From Nanobdellota archaeon (GTDB taxonomy: Archaea > Nanobdellota > Nanobdellia > Woesearchaeales > JAHJBD01): a stretch of DNA of 5,852 nt. Below, piece after piece: positions 1 to 5,852 of the stretch. The stretch is from the NCBI GenBank assembly GCA_018813725.1, contig JAHJBD010000060.1, positions 1 through 5,852 of the forward strand, read 5' to 3'. The first letter of the stretch is position 1; every line of letters starts with the position of its first letter. Position numbers and translations under genes: made by a program. The notes below the pieces were generated by a model. It searched no databases. It was not told where the DNA came from and worked only from the letters and a program-made list of their open reading frames with translations.

Positions 1-242
1 CCACTAGCAAAAGGATCTAGTCCTGCTTTGATATCTTCCAGTGAAAGGGTTTTCCGCCGCTTTTCAGTAAAGCAATGAAAACAGTCATGCAGACACGCTG
101 CAGTCATAGCACGAAAATCAACAACCTTAAGGGTTTCTGGATCGCGATATTCAGCTGCAGTTATGTCCCACCCTTTTAGCATGGCTCCGATGCCTATGGG
201 CACATTACCCAATCCAAAATAACTCACATCCGAGAGCTCCAT
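1..242 (-). CDS. Radical SAM domain protein, N-terminal part (gene runs off the left edge)
   Basis: Eighty codons are visible, starting at the ATG at 242-240 and remaining open to the window edge. The fragment contains VVDFRAMTAAC followed by LHDCFHCF, giving Cys50, Cys54 and Cys57 in the CxxxCxxC spacing that binds the 4Fe-4S cluster in radical SAM enzymes. These enzymes reductively cleave S-adenosylmethionine to a 5'-deoxyadenosyl radical. A beta-strand-like VVDF directly before the first cysteine, and FTEKRRKTLSLEDI after the third, match the usual start of the barrel. About 49 residues precede the motif. The start is well constrained: an in-frame TAA lies nine codons upstream with no ATG, GTG or TTG between. 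There is no Shine-Dalgarno sequence, and an AT-rich box lies about 26 bp upstream. The gene is divergent from rnhB. The substrate cannot be judged because the C-terminal part is missing. The radical SAM call is fairly secure; the subfamily is unknown. Confidence 0.78.
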   Translation of the reverse strand, partial: MELSDVSYFGLGNVPIGIGAMLKGWDITAAEYRDPETLKVVDFRAMTAACLHDCFHCFTEKRRKTLSLEDIKAGLDPFAS

Positions 243-263
243 GGATACTGCAAAATAGAAACC

Positions 264-273
264 AATTTAAAAA
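264..273 (-). promoter_or_regulatory. TATA-like box for the radical SAM gene
   Basis: Read on the minus strand this is TTTTTAAATT, preceded by the A/T-rich CTTTTTTATTAAAG. Its centre lies about 26 bp from the A of the ATG at 242, the normal distance from an archaeal TATA box to the transcription start. With no Shine-Dalgarno sequence before that ATG, a leaderless transcript is the simplest reading. This is inferred from position and composition only. Confidence 0.5.
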
Positions 274-301
274 CTTTAATAAAAAAGACTAATACCAAAA
301 G

Positions 302-310
302 GTTATTATA
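302..310 (+). promoter_or_regulatory. Possible TATA box for rnhB
   Basis: TTATTATAA preceded by the purine-rich AAAAGG (a possible BRE) is the best TATA candidate on the plus strand ahead of rnhB. Transcription would start near 332, leaving a leader of roughly 50 nt that carries the Shine-Dalgarno sequence. The whole 243-384 gap is AT-rich, so chance matches are likely. A second weaker candidate is AGAATAATTC at 316-325. Confidence 0.25.
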
Positions 311-372
311 ACTAAAGAATAATTCAATGAAAGAGGGAAATTGTCTCGTAATAACAAGAGTATGAAGCAGAT

Positions 373-378
373 GGTGAT
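373..378 (+). promoter_or_regulatory. Shine-Dalgarno sequence of rnhB
   Basis: GGTGAT is complementary to the AUCACC near the 3' end of 16S rRNA. It lies six bases before the ATG at 385. It supports that start, which is also the only ATG, GTG or TTG in frame after the TAA at 352. It contrasts with the radical SAM gene and smc, where no such sequence is seen. Confidence 0.6.
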
Positions 379-384
379 TATAAT

Positions 385-1263
385 ATGGCGCTGATATGCG
401 GAATAGATGAAGCTGGAAGGGGGCCAGTCATAGGGCCGATGGTGATGGCAGGTGTTCTTGTAGATGAGAAAGACATCCAGAAGCTGAAGGATATCGGTGT
501 AAAGGACAGCAAGCTTCTGACTGAGGACCAAAGAAACCAGCAGTTCCCTAAGATCCTCAAGATAGTCAAGAGATATCATATCCTTATTGTAGAGCCAAAG
601 GAGATCGACAGGGCTGTAAATGGCCATGATGGCCTTAACCTGAACTGGCTAGAAGCTCATAAGACAGCTGAGATAATAAACGAACTCAAGCCTGATAAGG
701 TTATGGTTGACAGCCCGACTGCGACACCATCAAAATACAAAGACTACTTAAGAAAGCTGCTTACTGTTAAGGTTGAGCTTAATGCTGAGAACAAGGCTGA
801 TCTTAATTATGTAGAAGTGGGAGCTGCATCTATCCTTGCAAAAGTCACAAGAGATACAGAGGTTGCGAAGATAAGAAAGAAAGTCAAGCATGATTTTGGA
901 AGCGGATACTGCTCTGACCCAAAAACAGCCATGTTCTTAAAGGAACATTACCATAAATTTCCAAACATATTCAGGCACAGCTGGTCTTCATGCAGGGTTC
1001 TTGTCGAAAAGGCTGCCCAGACCAGTCTTGTTGATTTTGAAGACGAGCCAGCTTTTAAAGAGGTTGCATGTGAAGACTTAAAAGAACTTGAGAGGTATGG
1101 TTACAAGTTTGTCAAGACCAAGACTGCGCATGAGGTTGCAAGACTTAAAGGTGACTGTACCATAACATTATACACAACAGGCAAGATGCTAGTTCAAGGC
1201 AAAGAAGAAAACAAGATCTATATTACTCGAATCCTTAAGAATATGGGCTATGAAGTCAGCTAA
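385..1263 (+). CDS. rnhB: Ribonuclease HII with a C-terminal RNase HIII-type substrate-binding-like domain
   Basis: This endonuclease cuts the RNA strand of RNA/DNA hybrids and removes ribonucleotides left in DNA, using two metal ions. Residues 1 to about 215 form the type 2 RNase H core: GIDEAGRG at 6-13 holds catalytic Asp8 and Glu9 and the GRG substrate loop, Asp109 is in VMVDSPT, and Asp139 is in ENKADL. The downstream VGAASILAKVTRD and GSGYCSDP (Tyr175) are also typical, although the last motif usually has Pro where Cys176 stands here. Archaeal RNase HII is normally about 200-230 residues; this protein has 292. The extra residues from about 222 to 292 include TITLYTTGKMLVQGK (259-273), which resembles the TBP-like DUF3378 domain that RNase HIII carries at its N-terminus. 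The core function is secure and the tail assignment is probable. The gene ends 54 bp before smc in the same direction. Confidence 0.96.
   Translation: MALICGIDEAGRGPVIGPMVMAGVLVDEKDIQKLKDIGVKDSKLLTEDQRNQQFPKILKIVKRYHILIVEPKEIDRAVNGHDGLNLNWLEAHKTAEIINELKPDKVMVDSPTATPSKYKDYLRKLLTVKVELNAENKADLNYVEVGAASILAKVTRDTEVAKIRKKVKHDFGSGYCSDPKTAMFLKEHYHKFPNIFRHSWSSCRVLVEKAAQTSLVDFEDEPAFKEVACEDLKELERYGYKFVKTKTAHEVARLKGDCTITLYTTGKMLVQGKEENKIYITRILKNMGYEVS
1048..1260 (+). other. C-terminal TBP-like (DUF3378-like) domain encoded within rnhB
   Basis: Residues about 222-292 of the RNase HII protein lie beyond the normal end of the family. The order is a helix-like segment (AFKEVACEDLKELERYG), a short variable strand, then HEVARLKG and the core TITLYTTGKMLVQGK, followed by a final helix (ITRILKNMGYEV). 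The pattern I-T-x-Y-x-(S/T)-G-K-x-x-x-Q-G-K is the hallmark I know from the N-terminal hybrid-binding domain of bacterial RNase HIII. Its likely role is gripping the RNA/DNA duplex. The match was made by eye, without a profile search. Confidence 0.65.
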
Positions 1264-1287
1264 TAGTGATAAAAAACAATGAAAAAG

Positions 1288-1296
1288 CTTATAAAT
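1288..1296 (+). promoter_or_regulatory. TATA box for smc
   Basis: CTTATAAAT, preceded by the purine-rich GAAAAAG (a possible BRE), is a close match to the archaeal TATA consensus. Its centre is 26 bp before the A of the smc ATG at 1318, so the transcript would begin at or within a few bases of the start codon. No Shine-Dalgarno sequence lies in the 20 bases before the ATG, which agrees with leaderless translation. It means smc need not rely on read-through from rnhB. Confidence 0.62.
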
Positions 1297-1317
1297 TAAC
1301 CAGACAGAGTTAAACCA

Positions 1318-4300
1318 ATGACAAGAATCAATAAGCTGGTGATGAATGGCTTTAAGAGCTTTGCAAAGCACACAGAGATGCAGTTTAGCTCAAGCTTTAA
1401 CTGTGTTTTGGGTCCAAACGGAAGCGGTAAGAGTAATGTATTAGATGCATTATGCTTTGTGTTAGGTAAGACATCAGCAAAGTCAATGAGAGCTGAGAAA
1501 GCGTCAAACCTGATATATAACGGGGGCAAGGAGAAAAAACAGGCAAAGCAAGGAGAGGTCAGCATATATTTCTCAAACGAAGATAAAAAATTTCCAACTG
1601 AAGAGCCTGAAGTTAAGGTTACAAGGATTGTCAGGCAGAACGGACAAAGCATATACAAGATAAACGATGTTGTAAGGACAAGACAGCAGATAATAGACCT
1701 ATTAAACACTGCAAAGATCGATCCAGACGGATATAATATAATACTGCAAGGAGACATCATTAGGTTCTGTGAGATGGCGCCTACAGAAAGAAGGCTTCTC
1801 ATTGAGGAGATATCTGGGATATCAGTATATGAAGAAAAAAAGCATAAGGCATTACTCGAACTTGAAAAAGTTGACAAGCGGCTTAATGATGCAGAGATAG
1901 TGCTTAAAGAGAGGAACAGCTATCTAAAGGAGCTAAAAAAGGATAGGGACCAAGCGCTCAAGTTCAAAGAGATGAATGATAAGATTAAGATGTACAAGGC
2001 ATCTTTAGTCAAGATCCAGATAGACAAAAGAGAAGCAGAAAAGAAAGACTTTGGTTCAAAGCATGAGAGCGCAAAACAAGAGCTTGAATCCCTTAAGAAA
2101 AAGATAGACGAGCTAAGAAAATCTAATGAGCAAAAGAACCAAGAGATACAAGCAATCGCCAAGGATATTGAAGAGAAAGGCGAAGTTGAGCAGGTAAACC
2201 TAAACAAGGAGATTGAAGCTCTGAAGATAGAGCTTGCAAGAAAAGGCTCGAGGCTTGAGACTGTCAAGAGCGAGCTAAACAAGATAGCTGCGAGGAAGGT
2301 TGAACTAAAAAATAGTGTCAAAGATATAGACGCAAAGGTTGCTGGTATTGACCAGAAAAAAGAGACACTTGCAAAGCAGAAAAAGAACAGGGAATCAGAA
2401 AAAGAGTCAATAACAAAAAGGTTGAAAACTATAAGGGAAAAGAATAATCTAGACAATCTTTCTGACATCGATAAACAGATCGAAGAGCTTGACAAGAATG
2501 CCGAAGAGCTTCAAAAGCAGATCAACTCAATGAGAGAAGAACAGCATAACCTTATCAGGAACAAAGATGGGATACAGCACCAGCTGAATGTCATAGACGA
2601 GCAGATCAAGAAAGTAGCTGAGATCGAGAAAGAGCATAAAGACCAGATCGAAGGGCTAAAGAACAAAAGACAGGAGTTTAAGAAGTCAACCTTGGAACTG
2701 AACAAAAGGCTTGATATGGACTCAAACTTTGCTGCACAGCTTGGGAGTGCAAAAGATAAGCTTGCAAGGGCTGAGAGCGAGCTTGCAAAACTTAAGGTCA
2801 AGCAGATGACAATAGCTGAATTCTCTCTTGGTGAAGGGGCTGTAAAAAGGATACTTGCACAGAAGAATCATATGCGAGGGATATATGGGACAGTAGCTGA
2901 GCTAGGAGTTGTAAACTCTAAGTATTCTTTGGCGCTTGAGATGGCTGCAGGAAGCAGGATAAAATCCATCGTTGTTGAAGATGATAAGGTAGCAGCTGAC
3001 TGCATTAAGTACCTAAAGCAGAATAAGCTTGGGGTGGCTACATTCCTTCCATTGACAAAACTTAAGTCAACATCACCTGATGCTGAACTTAAGGGCCTTT
3101 CAAAGACTAAAGGCTGCGCAGGCCTTGCGATAGACCTTGTGGACTTTGATAATAAGTTCAAGAAAGTGTTCCAGTATGTGTTCGCAAACACTATTGTAGT
3201 AGATAATATTGATGTTGCAAGAAGGATAGGCATAGGAAAATCAAAGATGGTAACTCTTGATGGCGATGTGGCTGAGTCTTCTGGTGTTATGAAGGGTGGA
3301 TATAGGGACAAGAAAAGGGCTGGCCTAGGGTTTAGCCAGAAGGAGATAACAAAGGATCTTAATGAATATCAAGAGGTTGTCAACAATTTGCAGGGAGACA
3401 TATCGAGTGTCGAAGCCAAGAGGTCTGAAAATGAAGGCATCATCAGCGGGCTAAGGGAGAAGAAAGCTCAGCTGGAAGGAGAGATAATCGTTACAGAAAA
3501 GAGCCTGCATCTTGATTCAACTGACCTTGAAGCGAGCCTTGGCAGGAAGGATGACTTGAAAGACGAACTTAAAAGGGTTGACAATGACATAAACCAGAAA
3601 CAAAATACCATATCTGGGCTGACAAGAACGCTTGCAAACCATAAGATAGACAAACAAAAGCTTAGGAACAAGATAACTGAGCTTAGAAATCCTGCACTTG
3701 TCGCTGAGCTGAGCGCATTTGAAGAGAAACTGAGGCAGCTTAATGAGGAGATTATCAAGATCGATTCAGAGCTAAAGAACATGGAGATGCAGTCAACAAC
3801 AATATTCAACCCTGAGAAAACAAAAACCATAGATATAGTAAAACAGCTTGGAGTTGAAGAGGAAAAGTTTACTAAAGAATCTGCTGAGATTGCAGCATCG
3901 ATAAAGGACTATAACAAGACGCTTGTAGATAAGGAAAGATCTGCGAAAGAGTTCTATGCTAAGTTTAAAGCATTGTTTGCTAAACAGAACCAGATCAAAG
4001 AAGAGATGTCCAAGAATGAGATCAACATCAACAATAAGCAGAATGATAGTGTAAGGGTAGAGATCAGGCTCAACACGTTATCACTGAAGCTTGCTGAGGT
4101 ATCTGCTATGCTATCAGGGCTAGAGCACGAGTTCAAGCAGTATGAGGGCGTAAAGCTCGAGATGAACAAGAACGAAGACCAGCTAAAGTATGAAGTGAAC
4201 AAGTTTGAGAAGATGAAAGATGATATTGGCTCAGTAAATATGAGGGCTTTAGAGATATATGGAGAAGTTGAGAAAGAATATAATTCTCTTCTAGAAAAGC

Positions 4301-4815
4301 GTGCAAGCTTAGACAGTGAAAAGAATGATGTAGTTAATATGATGAACGAGATAGAGGGAAGGAAAAAAGAGCTTTTCATGCGGACATTTGATATAATAAA
4401 CAATAATTTCAAAGAGATATTCTGCGAACTATCCACCAAAGGTGATGCGTTCCTTGATCTTGAGAATAGGGAAAATCCATTTGAAGGCGGCGTCAATATA
4501 AAAGTCAAGATCACTGGACAAAAGTTCCTTGATATCAGAAGCTTATCAGGCGGGGAAAAGACAATGACTGCTTTAGCATTCATATTCTCGATACAAGAGC
4601 ACGAGCCTGCATCATTTTATGTACTTGATGAGGTAGACGCTGCTCTTGATAAGCATAACTCAAACATGCTTGCAAAATTAGTCAAGAGGTATTCTGACAG
4701 GGCACAGTATGTTATAATCTCCCATAATGACGGGGTAATATCAGAAGCTGAGACATTGTATGGTGTCTCTATGAATGAGCATGGAATGTCTAAGGTTGTA
4801 TCTTTGCGTGTTTGA
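1318..4815 (+). CDS. smc: Chromosome segregation protein SMC (condensin ATPase)
   Basis: SMC forms the ring-shaped dimer that loops and compacts the chromosome, normally with the kleisin ScpA and with ScpB. All expected parts are present in 1165 residues, the usual family length. The N-terminal head has Walker A GPNGSGKS (32-39) and the Q-loop glutamine in ILQGD (Gln144). A Lys/Glu-rich coiled coil covers about 172-520. The hinge spans about 521-661, from GIYGTVAEL to SSGVMKGG, and includes LGVATFLPL. The returning coiled coil covers about 662-1020, with conserved VNMRALEIY (973-981). The C-terminal head has signature LSGGEKTM (from 1076), Walker B YVLDEVD with Asp1104 and Glu1105, D-loop Asp1111, and His1136 in ISHND. 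The hinge domain rules out Rad50. The arms are about equal in length, so no deletion is apparent. The start MTRINKLVMNGFKSFA is typical of archaeal SMC. The last 26 bp overlap the convergent glycosyltransferase gene. No scpA or scpB is in the window. Confidence 0.98.
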   Translation: MTRINKLVMNGFKSFAKHTEMQFSSSFNCVLGPNGSGKSNVLDALCFVLGKTSAKSMRAEKASNLIYNGGKEKKQAKQGEVSIYFSNEDKKFPTEEPEVKVTRIVRQNGQSIYKINDVVRTRQQIIDLLNTAKIDPDGYNIILQGDIIRFCEMAPTERRLLIEEISGISVYEEKKHKALLELEKVDKRLNDAEIVLKERNSYLKELKKDRDQALKFKEMNDKIKMYKASLVKIQIDKREAEKKDFGSKHESAKQELESLKKKIDELRKSNEQKNQEIQAIAKDIEEKGEVEQVNLNKEIEALKIELARKGSRLETVKSELNKIAARKVELKNSVKDIDAKVAGIDQKKETLAKQKKNRESEKESITKRLKTIREKNNLDNLSDIDKQIEELDKNAEELQKQINSMREEQHNLIRNKDGIQHQLNVIDEQIKKVAEIEKEHKDQIEGLKNKRQEFKKSTLELNKRLDMDSNFAAQLGSAKDKLARAESELAKLKVKQMTIAEFSLGEGAVKRILAQKNHMRGIYGTVAELGVVNSKYSLALEMAAGSRIKSIVVEDDKVAADCIKYLKQNKLGVATFLPLTKLKSTSPDAELKGLSKTKGCAGLAIDLVDFDNKFKKVFQYVFANTIVVDNIDVARRIGIGKSKMVTLDGDVAESSGVMKGGYRDKKRAGLGFSQKEITKDLNEYQEVVNNLQGDISSVEAKRSENEGIISGLREKKAQLEGEIIVTEKSLHLDSTDLEASLGRKDDLKDELKRVDNDINQKQNTISGLTRTLANHKIDKQKLRNKITELRNPALVAELSAFEEKLRQLNEEIIKIDSELKNMEMQSTTIFNPEKTKTIDIVKQLGVEEEKFTKESAEIAASIKDYNKTLVDKERSAKEFYAKFKALFAKQNQIKEEMSKNEININNKQNDSVRVEIRLNTLSLKLAEVSAMLSGLEHEFKQYEGVKLEMNKNEDQLKYEVNKFEKMKDDIGSVNMRALEIYGEVEKEYNSLLEKRASLDSEKNDVVNMMNEIEGRKKELFMRTFDIINNNFKEIFCELSTKGDAFLDLENRENPFEGGVNIKVKITGQKFLDIRSLSGGEKTMTALAFIFSIQEHEPASFYVLDEVDAALDKHNSNMLAKLVKRYSDRAQYVIISHNDGVISEAETLYGVSMNEHGMSKVVSLRV

Positions 4816-5852
4816 TGTGCTTTTTGATATAATTTCTTGTCTTTCTGGTCTTTGCACGCATGCTTCTTCTCAACTTGCTGTAAGACTTCCTGCCTTCTAG
4901 CTCTGTAATCACCAAATCAAGCTTCTCAAACAACTGAAGATTATCAGCACAGTTGTATTTCTTTAAGCCTTCTTTGTATTCTGGCAAGTGTTTTAGAAAA
5001 TCAATTATAACTTCTTTGTCAAGTGTCTCTGAGAACTTGCCATACCCTAGCTTCTCAAGGTATATAGCATTCATTGTCTGTTCAAAATAGTTCTTGAATG
5101 GTACAGAGAGTATCGGTTTTCCAAGGTGTATCGCTTCACTCAATAATGTGAAACCACCATTTGCTATCACTGCTTTGCAGGATGCAAGATCCTCAACAAA
5201 ACCTTTTTCTGTGAATTTTCTGAATTCTATATTTGCCTCTTTTTTTTCCTTAGGGTATCCATAGATTATGAACTTTTCCTTTATCTTCTTGAGATCAGAT
5301 ATCAGACTATTATTTGTATAATATGTCTGATAAACAAGGACGTGGTTGCCATCAACAGGCTGTGCTTCAAGCACCTCTTTTCTGAGTATCGGCGGGAACA
5401 GGAATGTCTTTTTGTTCTTAGGCTCTGGATAAAAATAAGTTGTGATAAAATAATACTTGGCTCGGTTTATGAAAGTCTTTGTGACCATGTGCGCAGTCAC
5501 GTGGGCTTTCTTGTATTTCATAGGCAGTTCCAGCTTACAGTTTGATATTGTGTGGATGTTGTCTATAGAAATGAGTGGGATCCTATATAATTTTGATATC
5601 AGGTTGGTGAATGGTTCAAAGTCTGAGATTATTATATTTGGCTTTTCTTTTCTTACAAGTTCAATCAGGCTCCTTAAGCTATCATAGCTCTTCTTAGGAA
5701 GGTTGTTAAGGTTTTCAAGCACAGTCTTTGTGTTGCTTATCTTAGAACCCTTAGTGGCTATATGCGGGCCGTGCACCTCTATAATATCTTTATAAAACCT
5801 TTTTAAGTATTCATACGGCCTTTTGCTTGTCGCTATGAGGATTTCGTGGTTC
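4790..5852 (-). CDS. GT-B fold glycosyltransferase, MJ1255/MurG-like (start lies beyond the right edge)
   Basis: Likely moves a sugar from a nucleotide-sugar donor onto an unknown acceptor such as a lipid or surface glycan. The frame is open to the window edge, giving 353 visible residues; the GTG at 5776 is internal, since the upstream codons read NHEILIATSKRPYEYLKRFY, a family-like N-terminus in which only the first few residues are missing. The N-terminal domain holds IIISDFEPF followed by IPLISIDNIH, characteristic of the MJ1255-type family (Glyco_trans_1_3). The C-terminal donor-binding domain has ANGGFTLLSEAIHLGKPIL, then VPFKNYFEQTMNA (about 5170-5065), the glycine-rich loop, Glu and EQxxNA pattern of MurG and MGT enzymes. 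No signal peptide or clear membrane segment is visible. The last 34 or so residues are strongly basic (KLRRSMRAKTRKTRNYIKKH). It is convergent with smc and overlaps it by 26 bp, so it is not part of that unit. The fold is secure; donor and acceptor are unknown. Confidence 0.87.
   Translation of the reverse strand, partial: NHEILIATSKRPYEYLKRFYKDIIEVHGPHIATKGSKISNTKTVLENLNNLPKKSYDSLRSLIELVRKEKPNIIISDFEPFTNLISKLYRIPLISIDNIHTISNCKLELPMKYKKAHVTAHMVTKTFINRAKYYFITTYFYPEPKNKKTFLFPPILRKEVLEAQPVDGNHVLVYQTYYTNNSLISDLKKIKEKFIIYGYPKEKKEANIEFRKFTEKGFVEDLASCKAVIANGGFTLLSEAIHLGKPILSVPFKNYFEQTMNAIYLEKLGYGKFSETLDKEVIIDFLKHLPEYKEGLKKYNCADNLQLFEKLDLVITELEGRKSYSKLRRSMRAKTRKTRNYIKKHIKHAKIQP
4819..4847 (+). terminator. 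Possible T-rich terminator of smc
   Basis: Just past the smc stop come CTTTTTGATATAATTTCTT and TCTTTC. Archaeal transcription often ends on short T-runs of this kind without a hairpin. The stretch lies inside the 3' part of the convergent glycosyltransferase gene, whose A-rich lysine codons alone could produce these T-runs, so the evidence is weak. Confidence 0.25.

Noticed and set aside
327..365. A 12-codon upstream open frame (MKEGNCLVITRV) ahead of rnhB, whose stop overlaps a second ATG at 362
   Set aside because: It has no ribosome binding site of its own and is short enough to arise by chance in this AT-rich gap; there is no sign of a leader-peptide attenuator such as a hairpin or codon run.
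289..627. Open frame of 112 codons on the minus strand across the rnhB start
   Set aside because: It lies mainly opposite the RNase HII catalytic core and has no family resemblance; the intergenic part is AT-rich promoter sequence.
1296..1877. Open frame of 193 codons on the minus strand under the 5' part of smc
   Set aside because: It lies wholly opposite conserved SMC head sequence except for its last few codons, and its Ser/Leu/Phe-rich translation has no recognisable domain.
1920..2495. Open frame of 191 codons on the minus strand, rich in Ser, Phe and Leu
   Set aside because: This is the expected reverse complement of Lys/Glu-rich coiled-coil codons (AAG and GAG/AGC read as CTT and CTC/GCT). 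It looks like a membrane protein only by composition.
3954..4583. Open frame of 209 codons on the minus strand that looks hydrophobic
   Set aside because: It is also a composition artefact opposite the SMC C-terminal arm and head, which carry clear conserved motifs on the plus strand.
1318..4815. Rad50 or another SMC-like ATPase instead of SMC
   Set aside because: A full SMC hinge domain is present between the two arms, there is no zinc-hook CxxC, and the signature and Walker B regions are SMC-typical.
5342..5687. Two overlapping short plus-strand open frames (67 and 76 codons)
   Set aside because: Both lie opposite conserved glycosyltransferase sequence and have no recognisable features.
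5774..5776. GTG as the start codon of the glycosyltransferase
   Set aside because: Twenty-five further in-frame codons upstream, up to the window edge, read as family-like sequence (HEILIATSKRPYEYLKRF), so this GTG is internal and the true start is off the edge.

Overview
The window looks like ordinary chromosome from an archaeon. Three things point there: an archaeal-type ribonuclease HII, a canonical full-length SMC ATPase, and AT-rich boxes placed where archaeal TATA boxes sit. Two of those boxes are centred about 26 bp from an ATG with no Shine-Dalgarno sequence, which suggests leaderless transcripts. Heavy use of AGA/AGG arginine and ATA isoleucine codons fits. A small-genome lineage such as DPANN is plausible, but that is only an impression from the protein style.

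Layout. Positions 1-242 (minus strand) hold the N-terminal 80 residues of a radical SAM protein with its CxxxCxxC iron-sulfur motif; the rest lies off the left edge. Positions 243-384 are a divergent promoter region. Positions 385-1263 (plus) encode ribonuclease HII with an extra C-terminal domain resembling the substrate-binding domain that RNase HIII carries at its N-terminus. A 54-bp gap with its own TATA-like box leads to smc (1318-4815, plus), with complete head, coiled-coil, hinge, coiled-coil and head order. Convergent to it, and overlapping its last 26 bp, is a GT-B glycosyltransferase of the MJ1255/MurG-like type (4790-5852, minus). Its N-terminus lies just off the right edge.

Functionally, rnhB and smc both serve genome maintenance: removal of RNA from RNA/DNA hybrids, and chromosome organisation and segregation. 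They are co-directional and could be partly co-transcribed. The radical SAM protein and the glycosyltransferase are on the other strand with no evident link to them. No RNA gene, CRISPR array, mobile element or long repeat was seen. There is no gene-free stretch over 300 bases. I found no clear new multi-gene system; the most interesting item is the domain arrangement of the RNase HII protein.
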